64,000 nucleotides of DNA from WTFV01 sp965200895 (GTDB lineage Bacteria; Acidobacteriota; Vicinamibacteria; Vicinamibacterales; UBA8438): contig CBDAVM010000002.1 of assembly GCA_965200895.1 (NCBI GenBank), positions 1,860,001-1,924,000 of the forward strand, read 5' to 3'. The position numbers and the translations under genes were made by a program. This document shows, in pieces, positions 25,744 through 33,730 of the stretch (its first letter is position 1; the number at the start of each line of letters is the position of its first letter). The notes under the pieces are model-generated. The model was given only the letters and a program-made list of their open reading frames with translations, was not told where the DNA came from and made no database searches.

Positions 25744-27813
25744 ATGATGATCCCGGACTCGCCCTCCGCACGAGGCCGCTGGCGGCTCGGCGTCTGCATC
25801 GCGGCCGTCCTGCTCGTCGTCGCCGCGGGCGCTTCCGGCCAGGACGGTGGCCGGCGCCACCTGGAGCTGGCCGACTACCTCTCCTGGGAGACGGTCGGCG
25901 ACCCGCGGATCTCGCCCGACGGGGCGACCGTCGTCTACGAGCGGCGCTTCGTCGATGCGCGGGCCGACGCCATCCGCACCGAGTTGTGGGTTGTCGGCGC
26001 CGACGGCTCGCGGAACCGGTTCCTCACCGCCGGCAGCGGCCCCCGCTGGGCGCCGGACGGCACCCGCATCGCCTTCACGCGGTCCGCCGAGCCCGGCGGC
26101 GCGCAGATCTTCGTCCGCTGGATGGACGCCGAGGGCGCCGAGAACCAGGTGACGCGCCTGGAGAACCCGCCGTCGCAGATCCGCTGGGCGCCCGACAGCG
26201 GCTCGATCGCCTTCCGTGCGGTCGTCACCCCCGCCCCCGACCCGGCCTGGAGCATCGACATGCCCCGCGCGCCGGAGGGGGCGGAGTGGACGGCGCCCGC
26301 CCGCATCGTGACGCGCCTGACCTACCGGCGCGACGGCTCCGGCTACGTCCCGGCGGGGTACCGCCACCTCTTCGTGGTGCGCGCCGACGGCGGTGCGCCG
26401 CGGCAGGTGACCCGCGGCGACTTCCACCACGACGACCCGCGCTTCACGCCGGACGGCCTGGGGCTCGTCTTCTCGGGCCTGCGCGAACCGGACGCCGAAT
26501 ACGCCTGGCGCGAATCCGAGGTGTACCGCGTGGACATCGCCACCCACGAGGTCACCGCGCTGACCCGCCGCGCCGGGCCGGACGCCAACGCCGTCCCCTC
26601 CCCGGACGGCCGCGCCATCGCCTACACCGGCATGGACCGCACCACCGACACCTACCGCGAGGAGGGCCTCTACGTGATGGCCGCCGACGGCTCGCGGGCG
26701 CAGGTCGTCGCCACCGAGATGGGACGGCGCCCCGGCATCGTGGGCTGGGCCGCCGACGGCAGCGGCGTGTACCTGAACGCGCAGCTCCGGGGGACGAACA
26801 ACCTCCACTTCGCGTCCGTCGACGGCGAGGTCCGCCCGGTGACGAACGGCAACCACATGCTCTCGGTCTCCTCGATCAGCGACAACGGCATCGCCGTCGG
26901 CGTCGTCTCCAGCTTCCACGTCCCCGGTGATCTGGTCGCCTTCGACGTGGACGCGCCCGAGACGATGCGCACGCTGCACCGGACCAACGCCGGACTGCTC
27001 GCCGACGTGCGCCTCGGAGAGGTCGAGGAGATCTGGTACAAGTCGCCCGACGGGCTCGACATCCAGGGCTGGATCGTCAAGCCGCCGGACTTCGATGCGG
27101 ACCGGAAGTACCCGCTCATCCTGCGCATCCACGGCGGCCCGCACGCGATGTACAACGCCGGCTTCGACTTCAAGAACCAGGACCACGCCGCCAACGGCTA
27201 CGTCGTCCTGTACACGAACCCGCGGGGCAGCAGCGGCTACGGCAGCGCGTTCGGCAACGCGATCAAGAACGCGTACCCCGGCCGGGACTACGACGACCTG
27301 ATGGCCGGCGTCGACGAGGTGCTCGCCCGCGGCTACATCGACGAGCGCAACCTGTTCGTCTACGGCGGCAGCGGCGGCGGCGTGCTGACATCGTGGATCG
27401 TCGGCCGCACCGGACGCTTCACCGCCGCGGTCGTCAAGGCGCCGGTCACCAACTGGCTGAGTTTCGTCGGCACCACCGACGGGGCGGGCTGGTACCGCAA
27501 CTTCGAGAAGCTGCCCTGGGAGGACCCCGCCGAGCACCTGCGGCGCTCCACGCTGCTGTACGTGGGCAACGTGACCACGCCGACCCTGCTGATGACCGGC
27601 GAGCGCGACCTGCGGACGCCGATGGAGCAGACCGAGCAGTACTACCGCGCGCTGAAGCTGCGCAGGGTGCCGACGGCGATGATCCGGCTGACCGACGGCT
27701 GGCACAGCCGCAGCCTGCCGCCGACCAACTTCCTGCGGGTGCAGCTCTACCTGCGGCTGTGGTTCGAGCGGTTCAAGGTCGCGGGCGACCCCGCCACCGA
27801 CCAGGAGGGTTGA
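25744..27813 (+). CDS. Exported S9-family (prolyl oligopeptidase-type) peptidase
   Basis: A 689-residue protein with a signal peptide (LGVCIAAVLLVVAAGASG). The N-terminal part is a WD40/TolB-like propeller with repeated PRISPDGATVVY, PRWAPDGTRIAF and PRFTPDGLGLVF motifs. The C-terminal alpha/beta-hydrolase has the S9 elbow GGSGGG with Ser543, acid GERD with Asp622 and DGWH with His654. It should cleave short peptides in the periplasm. The ATG at 25744 (another follows at once) is chosen for the signal peptide; the frame is open upstream into the HsdM remnant, without homology. It is the first intact chromosomal-type gene after the island. Confidence 0.9.
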   Translation: MMIPDSPSARGRWRLGVCIAAVLLVVAAGASGQDGGRRHLELADYLSWETVGDPRISPDGATVVYERRFVDARADAIRTELWVVGADGSRNRFLTAGSGPRWAPDGTRIAFTRSAEPGGAQIFVRWMDAEGAENQVTRLENPPSQIRWAPDSGSIAFRAVVTPAPDPAWSIDMPRAPEGAEWTAPARIVTRLTYRRDGSGYVPAGYRHLFVVRADGGAPRQVTRGDFHHDDPRFTPDGLGLVFSGLREPDAEYAWRESEVYRVDIATHEVTALTRRAGPDANAVPSPDGRAIAYTGMDRTTDTYREEGLYVMAADGSRAQVVATEMGRRPGIVGWAADGSGVYLNAQLRGTNNLHFASVDGEVRPVTNGNHMLSVSSISDNGIAVGVVSSFHVPGDLVAFDVDAPETMRTLHRTNAGLLADVRLGEVEEIWYKSPDGLDIQGWIVKPPDFDADRKYPLILRIHGGPHAMYNAGFDFKNQDHAANGYVVLYTNPRGSSGYGSAFGNAIKNAYPGRDYDDLMAGVDEVLARGYIDERNLFVYGGSGGGVLTSWIVGRTGRFTAAVVKAPVTNWLSFVGTTDGAGWYRNFEKLPWEDPAEHLRRSTLLYVGNVTTPTLLMTGERDLRTPMEQTEQYYRALKLRRVPTAMIRLTDGWHSRSLPPTNFLRVQLYLRLWFERFKVAGDPATDQEG

Positions 27814-27819
27814 CCGGCC

Positions 27820-28080
27820 ATGGTTGCGGGCGCTCCCGGTGGCGCGTCCCTGCACGGCGACGGAACGCCAGTCCACGAACCGACGGACCGGGACCCGACA
27901 GCCCTCGGTGCGAGCGATCATGCGATGCCGCCGGGGACCCGCTACATGGGCCCGCCCGATGCCCCGGCGGCGCAGGCCGGCGCCAACCGCTGGATTGCGC
28001 TCTTCGCCGCCGCGTGCCGCCGCGCGGTGGACGACGCCAGCCGGTTCCGCACGGTGCGCTACTCCGGCATCGGGAGGTAG
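27820..28080 (+). CDS. Doubtful small open frame after the S9 peptidase gene
   Basis: An 86-codon frame that starts 6 bp after the peptidase stop, with AGGAGG about 10 bp before the ATG. The product is low in complexity and rich in Gly, Ala and Pro, without a family or membrane segment, and its end overlaps the convergent gene. It may be non-coding spacer; the RBS is the only positive sign. Confidence 0.2.
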   Translation: MVAGAPGGASLHGDGTPVHEPTDRDPTALGASDHAMPPGTRYMGPPDAPAAQAGANRWIALFAAACRRAVDDASRFRTVRYSGIGR

Positions 28081-29138
28081 GCGAGCCGGTCGCCGCGGTA
28101 CGACCCGAGCCACAGCTCGTCGCCGATGCGGATGGCGGTCGTGGACGAGACGAAGCCGGGCATGGCGGGGTGGACGAAGATGCGCTCGGCGTCGAGGGTC
28201 TCCGGGTCGATGGCGGCCACGTTGGAGGTCTCCAGCGTCGGCTCCCGCGGGTCGGTGATGGAGTTGCCGTCCCGGTCGGTGTGGCCGGCGGCGTAGATGA
28301 CGGAGCCGTCGAGGGCCATGCGCAGGTTGTCGGGCCGGAACCCGAGCTCGATGACCTCCTTCTGCACCGGGTCGACGCCGCGCGACAGGCGCGTCAGCTT
28401 CTCCTCGGCCCAGCCGGCAATGTAGAGAATCCGGCCGTCCGCAGACACTTCGATGCCGTTCGGGGCGGTGTCCTCGCTCTGCGGCAGCACCTCCCAGCCG
28501 CTGTCGGCCTGCCACTCCCAGACGCCGATGCCGGCGTTGGTCGCGGCGAAGCCGCCGCCGGGCAGGGCGACCACCGAGTTGAGGTTCGCCCCCTCCGGCG
28601 CCACCGCGCACCCGGTCCACGCCAGGCTGGGCGGCGCGTCCCCGGCGGCATCGACCTCGAAGAACTCGATCGATTCGCGCGGGCCGTGGTGGACGACGAG
28701 CAGGGTGTGGACGCCGTCCGCCCCGGCGTCGAGGTAGAGCCCGTGCAGACGCGACACGTCCGGATCGGCAAGGTCGAGCGGACCGGGACAGGTGGGGTAG
28801 GCCTCGGTGTCGGGGCGCAGCGCGCTGTCCGGCGCGGGGAACAGCACCGTCGCGGTCTTGTCGCTCACGTTCACGAGGTTGAGCCGTCCGCCCTCGCGCG
28901 CGCCGGACACGATGGCCCACTCCGCGCCGGGGAGGACTGCGATGTCCTCGGGGCTGACCATGTCGCAGATGAACTGCACCTCGCCGACCGGGTCGCAGGG
29001 ATGTTCGCCGGTGACCGCGAACTGCGGCGGTGCCGGCGGGGCGGCAGGCTCCGGTTCGGGCGCCGGGTCCGGCGCACCGCACGCCGTCGCGATGATCGTG
29101 ACCAACCCGAACGCCGCCAGCCTCGCTGCACGCATCAC
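28059..29138 (-). CDS. Secreted beta-propeller lipoprotein, SMP-30/paraoxonase-like
   Basis: A 359-residue protein with a lipoprotein signal: hydrophobic LAAFGLVTIIATAC, lipobox Cys at residue about 20, then a Pro/Ala/Glu linker. The mature part reads as a propeller of SMP-30/strictosidine-synthase/arylesterase type: SPEDIAVLPGAEWAIVSG, VSRLHGLYLD, TAPNGIEVSADGRILYIAGW (with the Asn-Gly metal-site loop), GFRPDNLRMALDGSVIYAAGH and STTAIRIGDELWLGSYRGDRLAYL. The pattern SPNGI..S.DG is typical of calcium-dependent lactonase/esterase propellers. It is probably anchored to the outer membrane; the substrate is unknown. Confidence 0.75.
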   Translation of the reverse strand: MMRAARLAAFGLVTIIATACGAPDPAPEPEPAAPPAPPQFAVTGEHPCDPVGEVQFICDMVSPEDIAVLPGAEWAIVSGAREGGRLNLVNVSDKTATVLFPAPDSALRPDTEAYPTCPGPLDLADPDVSRLHGLYLDAGADGVHTLLVVHHGPRESIEFFEVDAAGDAPPSLAWTGCAVAPEGANLNSVVALPGGGFAATNAGIGVWEWQADSGWEVLPQSEDTAPNGIEVSADGRILYIAGWAEEKLTRLSRGVDPVQKEVIELGFRPDNLRMALDGSVIYAAGHTDRDGNSITDPREPTLETSNVAAIDPETLDAERIFVHPAMPGFVSSTTAIRIGDELWLGSYRGDRLAYLPMPE

Positions 29139-29215
29139 GTCCTCCCTCTCCGGACCGGGTTGACGACAGGATACCTCCCTTCGGTCCGCCGCTGCACGGC
29201 GGACTCTCGACCGGC

Positions 29216-29317
29216 AGGTGCGTTCAACGCGTCAAGCGCAAGAGCGCAAGTCGCCCGTCAATTGGACAAGCTTCGTCAAGGTGCGTTCAACGCGTCAAGC
29301 GCAAGAGCGCAAGTCGC
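29216..29317. repeat. 39-bp direct repeat, two copies, period 63 bp
   Basis: Copies at 29216-29254 and 29279-29317 are identical (AGGTGCGTTCAACGCG...) and are separated by 24 bp of unrelated sequence. They lie between the lipoprotein gene and the end of the vapC-type gene, where no gene is seen. The layout resembles the gene-end repeats further downstream (31.5-38.5 kb). Confidence 0.85.
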
Positions 29318-29394
29318 TGCCCCCCTGCCGAATTGCTGCAAGCGAACACCACGCACGCGGCGGTCGACCGTTCTGCCCGGCGCCAGCGTCACGA

Positions 29395-29820
29395 TCAAGC
29401 CGACGACCAGGGATCGACGATCTTGATGTCGACATCCTCGAAGTCCCGAACATTGCGCGTCGCGAGCGCCATCAGGCGGGAGCGGGCGATCGCCGCGATC
29501 TGGCAGTCCGCGGTTCCGACGGGGCGGCCGACGGAACGGCGCAGGGCGGCGATGTCCGCGTGCGCGCGCGCCGCGCCGCTGTCGAATGGCAGCACGCGAT
29601 TCTCGAAAGCCTCGTCGAGCATTCTCTCGATATCCGAGACCAGGGTCTCCCGGCGCCGGCCGGGCGGCAGAATGGCGGCGCCGTAGCGCAACTCCGCTTC
29701 GCTGATCGCAGAGAAGAACAGGTCTTCCAGGGGGCAGCCGGACGCCCACGCCGCGACAGCCGGGCCCGGCGCCTTGCGCATCAGCTCGGACACGACGTTC
29801 GTGTCCAGCAGCACGGTCAT
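29395..29820 (-). CDS. VapC/FitB-type PIN-domain toxin
   Basis: A 141-residue PIN-domain protein: MTVLLDTNVVSELMRK (first Asp), FFSAISEAELRYG (Glu), GTADCQIAAIAR (Asp in the third motif) and ATRNVRDFEDVDIKIVDPW (closing motif). All four acidic positions of the Mg-dependent RNase site seem present. The ATG at 29820 overlaps the stop of the antitoxin gene by 4 bp. It should be an RNA-cleaving toxin neutralised by the upstream RHH antitoxin. The usual length is 130-145 residues, so it is intact. Confidence 0.88.
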   Translation of the reverse strand: MTVLLDTNVVSELMRKAPGPAVAAWASGCPLEDLFFSAISEAELRYGAAILPPGRRRETLVSDIERMLDEAFENRVLPFDSGAARAHADIAALRRSVGRPVGTADCQIAAIARSRLMALATRNVRDFEDVDIKIVDPWSSA

Positions 29821-30074
29821 GGTTGCGGGATCGAGTCGAAGGACGGCGGATCGCGCTCGGGATCGCGCGGCGGCAACTCCAGATCCACACCGTTGGCGGG
29901 CCCGAAGCGCGAGCGGATGATGCTCGTGAGATTGCGGGAACTCGGCTTGCGCCCGACAGCGTCGCGCAGGATCAGCCGCGCCTCCTCTTCCATGGAGCGA
30001 CCGTTGTCCGCCGCCCGCACGCGCAGCCGAGTCTTGATGTCGTCGTCGAGGTTGCGAATCGTGATGCTCGCCAA
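29817..30074 (-). CDS. FitA/VapB-type ribbon-helix-helix antitoxin
   Basis: An 85-residue protein with an Arc/FitA RHH start (ASITIRNLDDDIKTRLRVRAA) followed by GRSMEEEARLILRDAV, the standard FitA pattern. The C-terminal part binds the PIN toxin. A TTG start at 30074 is preferred because it precedes the conserved strand directly and has GGGGGC upstream; an ATG at 30128 in the same frame would add 18 non-conserved residues. Autoregulation of the pair is expected from the family. Confidence 0.82.
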   Translation of the reverse strand: MASITIRNLDDDIKTRLRVRAADNGRSMEEEARLILRDAVGRKPSSRNLTSIIRSRFGPANGVDLELPPRDPERDPPSFDSIPQP

Positions 30075-30226
30075 CCGTCGTGCCCCCGTCCGTCCGAGGA
30101 GTGTAACGCACAAACGATTGCGTTGCAATCACGGCGCTACGGCCTCATACGGCCTGCCGCCGGCCACTGCCGAGCGTGCCGAGAGATGCCGAGAGAGCGA
30201 TGGATGGGGCGTGACATAATCCGCCG

Positions 30227-31585
30227 GTGACCTCTCTCCCGCTCACCCGACGCCAGCTCTTGCAGGCCGCCGCCGCCAGCGTCGCCACGGCCACCATTCC
30301 TCCCGCCGGCGCTGTTGCGCGTTCGACCGGGCAGCGGACGGCTGCTCCTCACGTCCACGCTACTGCGCACCTGACCACGGCCGCCGCTCCGCATGCCGGC
30401 GCTGCAGCGCGCTCGACCGCGCAGCGGACGGCGCCGGAGCCCTACGCCGATGGCGTGCTGCCGCTTGGCGTTCGCTCCCGCTTCGCCGCCGATATCAACG
30501 GCATCCGCATGCACGTGCTCGAGGCCGGGTCGCGGGCGGACGCGCGGGCGGGGGTCCTGCTGCTGCACGGCTTTCCCGAGCTCGCCTACAGTTGGCGGCG
30601 CCTGATGCCGGCGCTGGCCGCAGCCGGCTACCACGTCATGGCGCCGGACCTGCGGGGATACGGCCGCACCGACGGCACGGATGTCGGCTACGACGACGAC
30701 CTGCGCCCGTTCCGGATGCTGAACGAGGTGCGGGACATGCTCGCGCTGGTCTCCGCGTTCGGCTACCGGCAGGTGCACCTGGTCGGCCACGACTTCGGGT
30801 CGCTGGTGGCGTCGTGGTGCGCGGTCGCGCGGCCGGACGTCTTCCGCTCCGTCGTCCTGATGAGCGCGCCGTTCGGGGGCACGGCGACGCTGCCGTTCGA
30901 CACCGTCGATGCGCCGGACGCGCCCGCCCCCGACATCGACGCCGACCTCGCGAATCTGGACCCGCCGCGCTGGCACTACCGCCGCTTCTACGCCACGCGG
31001 GGGGCGAACGACGACCTGTGGCGGGCGCCGCAGGGCGTGCACGACTTCCTGCGCGCCTACTACCACATGAAGAGCGGCGACTGGAGCGGCAACCGGCCGG
31101 AGCCCCTCCGCGCGTGGTCGGCCGCCGAGCTGGCCCGGCTGCCCCGCTACTACGTGCTGGACCTCGGCCGGGGCATGGCCGAGACGGTCGCCGAGCACAT
31201 GCCGACGGCGGCAGAGATCGCGGCCTGCAAATGGCTGCCGGACGACGAGCTGCGCGTCTACAGCGCCGAGTACGAGCGGACGGGATTCCAGGGCGGGCTG
31301 CAGTGGTACCGCAGCGTGGCGTCGGTGTCGTCCATCTTCGACGGCGGCGTCAACGCCGACCTGGCGGTGTTCGCCGGGCGCACCATCGACCAGCCGTCGC
31401 TGTTCATCGCCGGCGCGCGGGACTGGGGCATCCACCAGCGTCCCGGCGCCCTCGAACGGATGCAGGAGCGCGCCTGCACCGATCTGCGCGGCCTGCATCT
31501 GCTGGACGGCGCCGGACACTGGGTGCAGCAGGAGAAGTCGGCCGAAGTCAACCGGCTGGTGCGCGACTTCCTGGATGCGTTGTGA
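30227..31585 (+). CDS. Exported epoxide-hydrolase-like alpha/beta hydrolase
   Basis: A 452-residue protein with a twin-arginine-type start (LTRRQLLQAAAASVATATI), GTG start. After a low-complexity linker the alpha/beta hydrolase begins: LLLHGFPELAYSW (oxyanion HGFPE), nucleophile elbow LVGHDFGSLV, with Asp as nucleophile as in epoxide hydrolases and dehalogenases; acid FIAGARDWG and catalytic His GAGHWVQQE. The linker carries a 90-bp in-frame imperfect duplication (PAGAVARSTGQRTA and HAGAAARSTAQRTA, about 30305 and 30395). The last 23 bp, including the stop, recur at 31634-31656. Haloalkane dehalogenase is a less likely alternative. Confidence 0.82.
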   Translation: MTSLPLTRRQLLQAAAASVATATIPPAGAVARSTGQRTAAPHVHATAHLTTAAAPHAGAAARSTAQRTAPEPYADGVLPLGVRSRFAADINGIRMHVLEAGSRADARAGVLLLHGFPELAYSWRRLMPALAAAGYHVMAPDLRGYGRTDGTDVGYDDDLRPFRMLNEVRDMLALVSAFGYRQVHLVGHDFGSLVASWCAVARPDVFRSVVLMSAPFGGTATLPFDTVDAPDAPAPDIDADLANLDPPRWHYRRFYATRGANDDLWRAPQGVHDFLRAYYHMKSGDWSGNRPEPLRAWSAAELARLPRYYVLDLGRGMAETVAEHMPTAAEIAACKWLPDDELRVYSAEYERTGFQGGLQWYRSVASVSSIFDGGVNADLAVFAGRTIDQPSLFIAGARDWGIHQRPGALERMQERACTDLRGLHLLDGAGHWVQQEKSAEVNRLVRDFLDAL

Positions 31586-31656
31586 TGCGCGCACCGGCCG
31601 CGACCTCGCACCGGCCGCACGGCGCCGGCTCGTGCGACTTCCTGGATGGGTTGTGA
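31563..31656 (+). repeat. Gene-end repeat behind the epoxide hydrolase gene
   Basis: The last 23 bp of the hydrolase gene, including its TGA (31563-31585), recur at 31634-31656 with one mismatch. The period is 71 bp and the spacer is unrelated. The second copy belongs to no gene. Confidence 0.85.
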
Positions 31657-31741
31657 CGAGGCTGACGTCAGGCGTCGGAACCGCCTCCCCCGCGCTCTGA
31701 CTGCGCGGGACATGCCCCCGGCAAGGCAGCCCCCGCCGCGG

Positions 31742-32003
31742 GTGTTCAGGAGGCACGGTCTGGCGGTCATCGGCCAGGAATTCGACATCAAAGTGCCCGA
31801 CGACGTCGAAATCCAAGTCCACGAGAGCGACATGCAACCGTACATCTCGCACTGCCGCCCATCCCGGACATCGACGAGGAGCAGCTCGAGAAGGTCGCAG
31901 GTGGACACGCTACCTGTTCTCGGGCGTGAGCGCCGCCAACTTCGGCTTCGGCTCCAGCGAGAAGGTCGCAGGTGGACACGCTACCTGTTCTCGGTGCTAC
32001 TGA
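31742..32003 (+). pseudogene. Broken NHLP-type RiPP precursor with doubled core region
   Basis: The frame reads AVIGQEFDIKVPDDVEIQVHE-SDMQ, the C-terminal half of a nitrile-hydratase-like leader peptide (NHLP). After a frameshift near 31845-31855 it continues as LPPIPDIDEEQLEKVAGG, the end of such leaders, and a core HATCSRA with stop at 31927-31929. The 37 bp coding EKVAGGHATCSR recur at 31958-31994 in another frame, where they would end in HATCSRCY and a stop at 32001. The N-terminal half of the leader (a LVADPKAV-like segment) is missing. It is a relic precursor of the adjacent TOMM locus, with a duplicated 3' end. Confidence 0.7.
31887..31994 (+). repeat. 37-bp direct repeat of a RiPP core-coding segment
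   Basis: Copies at 31887-31923 and 31958-31994 are identical, with a period of 71 bp. Each codes the leader end and most of the core (VAGGHATCSR). The two copies are in different frames and run into different stops, so they would give different C-termini. Confidence 0.9.
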
Positions 32004-32070
32004 CCGTCCGAGCGCGAATTCGCCCGGCGCGGGGCAGCAGGTTTGGTGAGGACTGAACCTGGGGCGGTCG

Positions 32071-32087
32071 GAGGGAGCTTCTCCCTC
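32071..32087 (-). terminator. Small hairpin at the end of the AbiEii-type gene
   Basis: Perfect 7-bp inverted repeat GAGGGAG-CTT-CTCCCTC, overlapping the stop region of the toxin gene. No T-run follows on either strand, so termination is only a possibility. Confidence 0.25.
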
Positions 32088-32841
32088 ATCGCTCCTGCAG
32101 GTGCGCCTTCAGGATCCGCAGCCCGCGCGACAGCGTGCGCGGGTCGGTGACGCCGAGCGCTTCCCGGCAGCGCCGCCGGCGCGTGCGGTCCGCGAACCGC
32201 GAGAGCCCGGCGTCGAGTTCCCTCGCCACCACGGGGCCGTAGGCCGATTCTGCGGCCTCCATCGCGGGGCGCCAGGATGTGGACGGCCAGCGTGCCGCCA
32301 TGAACGCGAGGTCCACCAGATCGCGCGCGTGCGTGGAGTCGTCCAGCCCCCGATCGGCATGCGCCAGCAGCTTCTCCGCGATGCAGGAAGCCTGGTCGAG
32401 CGCAGCCACGGGGAACAGGGCGGTGGTCGCGCCGTGCAGGGTCAGGCGTCCTTCGGAGATGATCTCGAACTTGACCGGTTCTCCATCCACGCGGAGGAAC
32501 GTCCGGATGCCGTACATGTCCCTGCGCACCTCGCGCATCAGTTCGTGATCGCCGATGAAGATTTCGCCCAGTGAGCGGGCGGTGACGACGTTGCGCAACC
32601 GTCGGTACCCCATGCGGTCCGAACAGAGGAAGTCGATGTCGACGGACTCGCGGAACTCGTCGAGTTCCATCACGATGCGGGTGCCTCCCCCGAAATAGCA
32701 GCGGGTCGACGCGAGCAGCGCCGGGTTCAGCGTCGAGAGCACGCGGGCGACGAGGCGATGCCAGGGGCGGCGGAACGTGGCCGGCCCGGGCGTCCGTGAC
32801 CGCGTCGCTGCGGACCGGCCGGTCTCGTCGGACTCAGGCAT
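32086..32841 (-). CDS. AbiEii/AbiGii-type nucleotidyltransferase toxin
   Basis: A 251-residue protein of the nucleotidyltransferase fold used by AbiEii and MenT toxins. The signature RCYFGGGTRIVMELDEFRES is followed by VDIDFLCSD, giving the GG(T) turn and the metal-binding D-x-D. Further matches are VKFEIISEGRLTL and CIAEKLLAHADRG, the Lys of which lies in the second conserved helix. Such toxins transfer nucleotides to RNA or are GTP-binding. It starts inside the end of the upstream gene (8-bp overlap), the normal type IV TA order, antitoxin first. Confidence 0.75.
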   Translation of the reverse strand: MPESDETGRSAATRSRTPGPATFRRPWHRLVARVLSTLNPALLASTRCYFGGGTRIVMELDEFRESVDIDFLCSDRMGYRRLRNVVTARSLGEIFIGDHELMREVRRDMYGIRTFLRVDGEPVKFEIISEGRLTLHGATTALFPVAALDQASCIAEKLLAHADRGLDDSTHARDLVDLAFMAARWPSTSWRPAMEAAESAYGPVVARELDAGLSRFADRTRRRRCREALGVTDPRTLSRGLRILKAHLQER

Positions 32842-33229
32842 TGATCAACCCGTTTCCGAACTCGCGCGCCAGCTCGTCGATGAGCCGGCGTTCACGGTCG
32901 GGGGCGCCCGCGAGGTCGATGAAGCGCCAGTTGCGCTCGTAGAGTGCGAAGGCATCCCGGCGGGTCAGGTACGGCGCGCGGTGGTTCCAGCACAGCAGCT
33001 TGAGGCTCGGGTAGTCGTCGACGAGGACCAGTTCGCGCCGCAGGAAGGCTTGCAGCCGCTGCACGAAGTCGGTCTCACGCATGCCGGCCTTGAGCCGATC
33101 GCTGAGGTCCGCCGGCAGCTTCACCTGGTACAGCTTCCAGCCGTTGGCGCGGTCACGTTGCCGCTGTCGTCGTTTCGCGGCGCGAACCTGGCCTGCGCGC
33201 CGGGCGTTCATATGCTTCGACACGGCCAT
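32834..33229 (-). CDS. Probable antitoxin partner of the AbiEii-type toxin
   Basis: A 131-residue protein read from the ATG at 33229; an ATG at 33211 is also possible. It is basic at the N-terminus (MNARRAGQVRAAKRRQRQRD) and continues with YQVKLPADLSDRLKAGM, a segment like a ribbon-helix-helix start, then RREL-LVDDYPSLKLL and RRLIDELAREFGNG. It is not the classical AbiEi winged-helix protein, so the family is uncertain. Position and overlap with the toxin gene make an antitoxin role likely. A 16-bp perfect palindrome sits just before the start codon and could be its operator. Confidence 0.6.
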   Translation of the reverse strand: MAVSKHMNARRAGQVRAAKRRQRQRDRANGWKLYQVKLPADLSDRLKAGMRETDFVQRLQAFLRRELVLVDDYPSLKLLCWNHRAPYLTRRDAFALYERNWRFIDLAGAPDRERRLIDELAREFGNGLINA

Positions 33230-33230
33230 C

Positions 33231-33246
33231 CGATGACATGTCATCG
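33231..33246. promoter_or_regulatory. 16-bp perfect palindrome, likely operator
   Basis: CGATGACATGTCATCG is a perfect inverted repeat 1 bp upstream of the chosen ATG of the AbiE-type antitoxin gene. TA antitoxins commonly bind such sites to repress their own promoter. If the ATG at 33211 is the real start, the site lies 19 bp upstream of it. Confidence 0.55.
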
Positions 33247-33426
33247 TACCATGGATCGGGGCCCGTTGTTCTGCGGCTTCCGGCGGCGCGCCATTCCGGC
33301 GCCGCCATGCCAAGTGAGTTCATCCTGACATTGTGTGGTTCCCGCACGTGGCCGGTCGCTTCGCGATCGGTCCGCCGGGAGGGGGTTGCGACGATCGGAA
33401 TGCGGTTGACCACAGGAGGAACCAGG

Positions 33427-33702
33427 ATGCCGAACATCGAGACCGTCATGCAGTCCGCAGCGGGAATGCGGCAACAGCTCACGCAGAAGGCCGTCGAGGA
33501 CCCCGAATTCCGGGCGCAGCTCGTGGCCGACCCCAAGGCCGTCATCGGCAGGGAATTCGACATCGACGTGCCCGACGACGTCGAAATCCGCGTCCTCTGT
33601 CCTGTCCGGACGGGCGGGAACGAGGCGAGGAGGCTCCCCGGCGGCCGGGGCCGCCAACCCGCGGTTCCACGTTCGGCGGTCCCGCAGCTTCGAAGCAGGT
33701 AG
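33427..33702 (+). CDS. NHLP-type leader peptide gene with foreign C-terminus
   Basis: A 91-residue product. Residues 1-59 are a good NHLP leader: METVMQSAAG-like start, KAVEDPEFRAQLVADPKAVI, then GREFDIDVPDDVEIRV. At the point where the leader should continue with a HESDMQ-like segment and a GG-core, the sequence becomes unrelated (LCPVRTGGNEARRLPGG...). AGGAGG lies 7 bp before the ATG, so it may still be translated. It seems to be the upstream half of a precursor whose downstream half resembles the broken gene at 31742-32003. It is divergent from SagB and the AbiE-type pair. Confidence 0.6.
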   Translation: MPNIETVMQSAAGMRQQLTQKAVEDPEFRAQLVADPKAVIGREFDIDVPDDVEIRVLCPVRTGGNEARRLPGGRGRQPAVPRSAVPQLRSR

Positions 33703-33730
33703 TTGAACGGGCCGTAGCCGGCGCCGCGCG

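Noticed and set aside
25630..29082. Minus-strand open frame of 1150 codons
   Set aside because: Antisense to the S9 peptidase and in another frame of the lipoprotein gene; composition is that of a GC-rich shadow frame.
29216..29317. 39-bp repeat considered as a minimal CRISPR or integron site
   Set aside because: Only two copies with one 24-bp spacer, no cas or integron integrase nearby, and similar repeat pairs at gene ends elsewhere.
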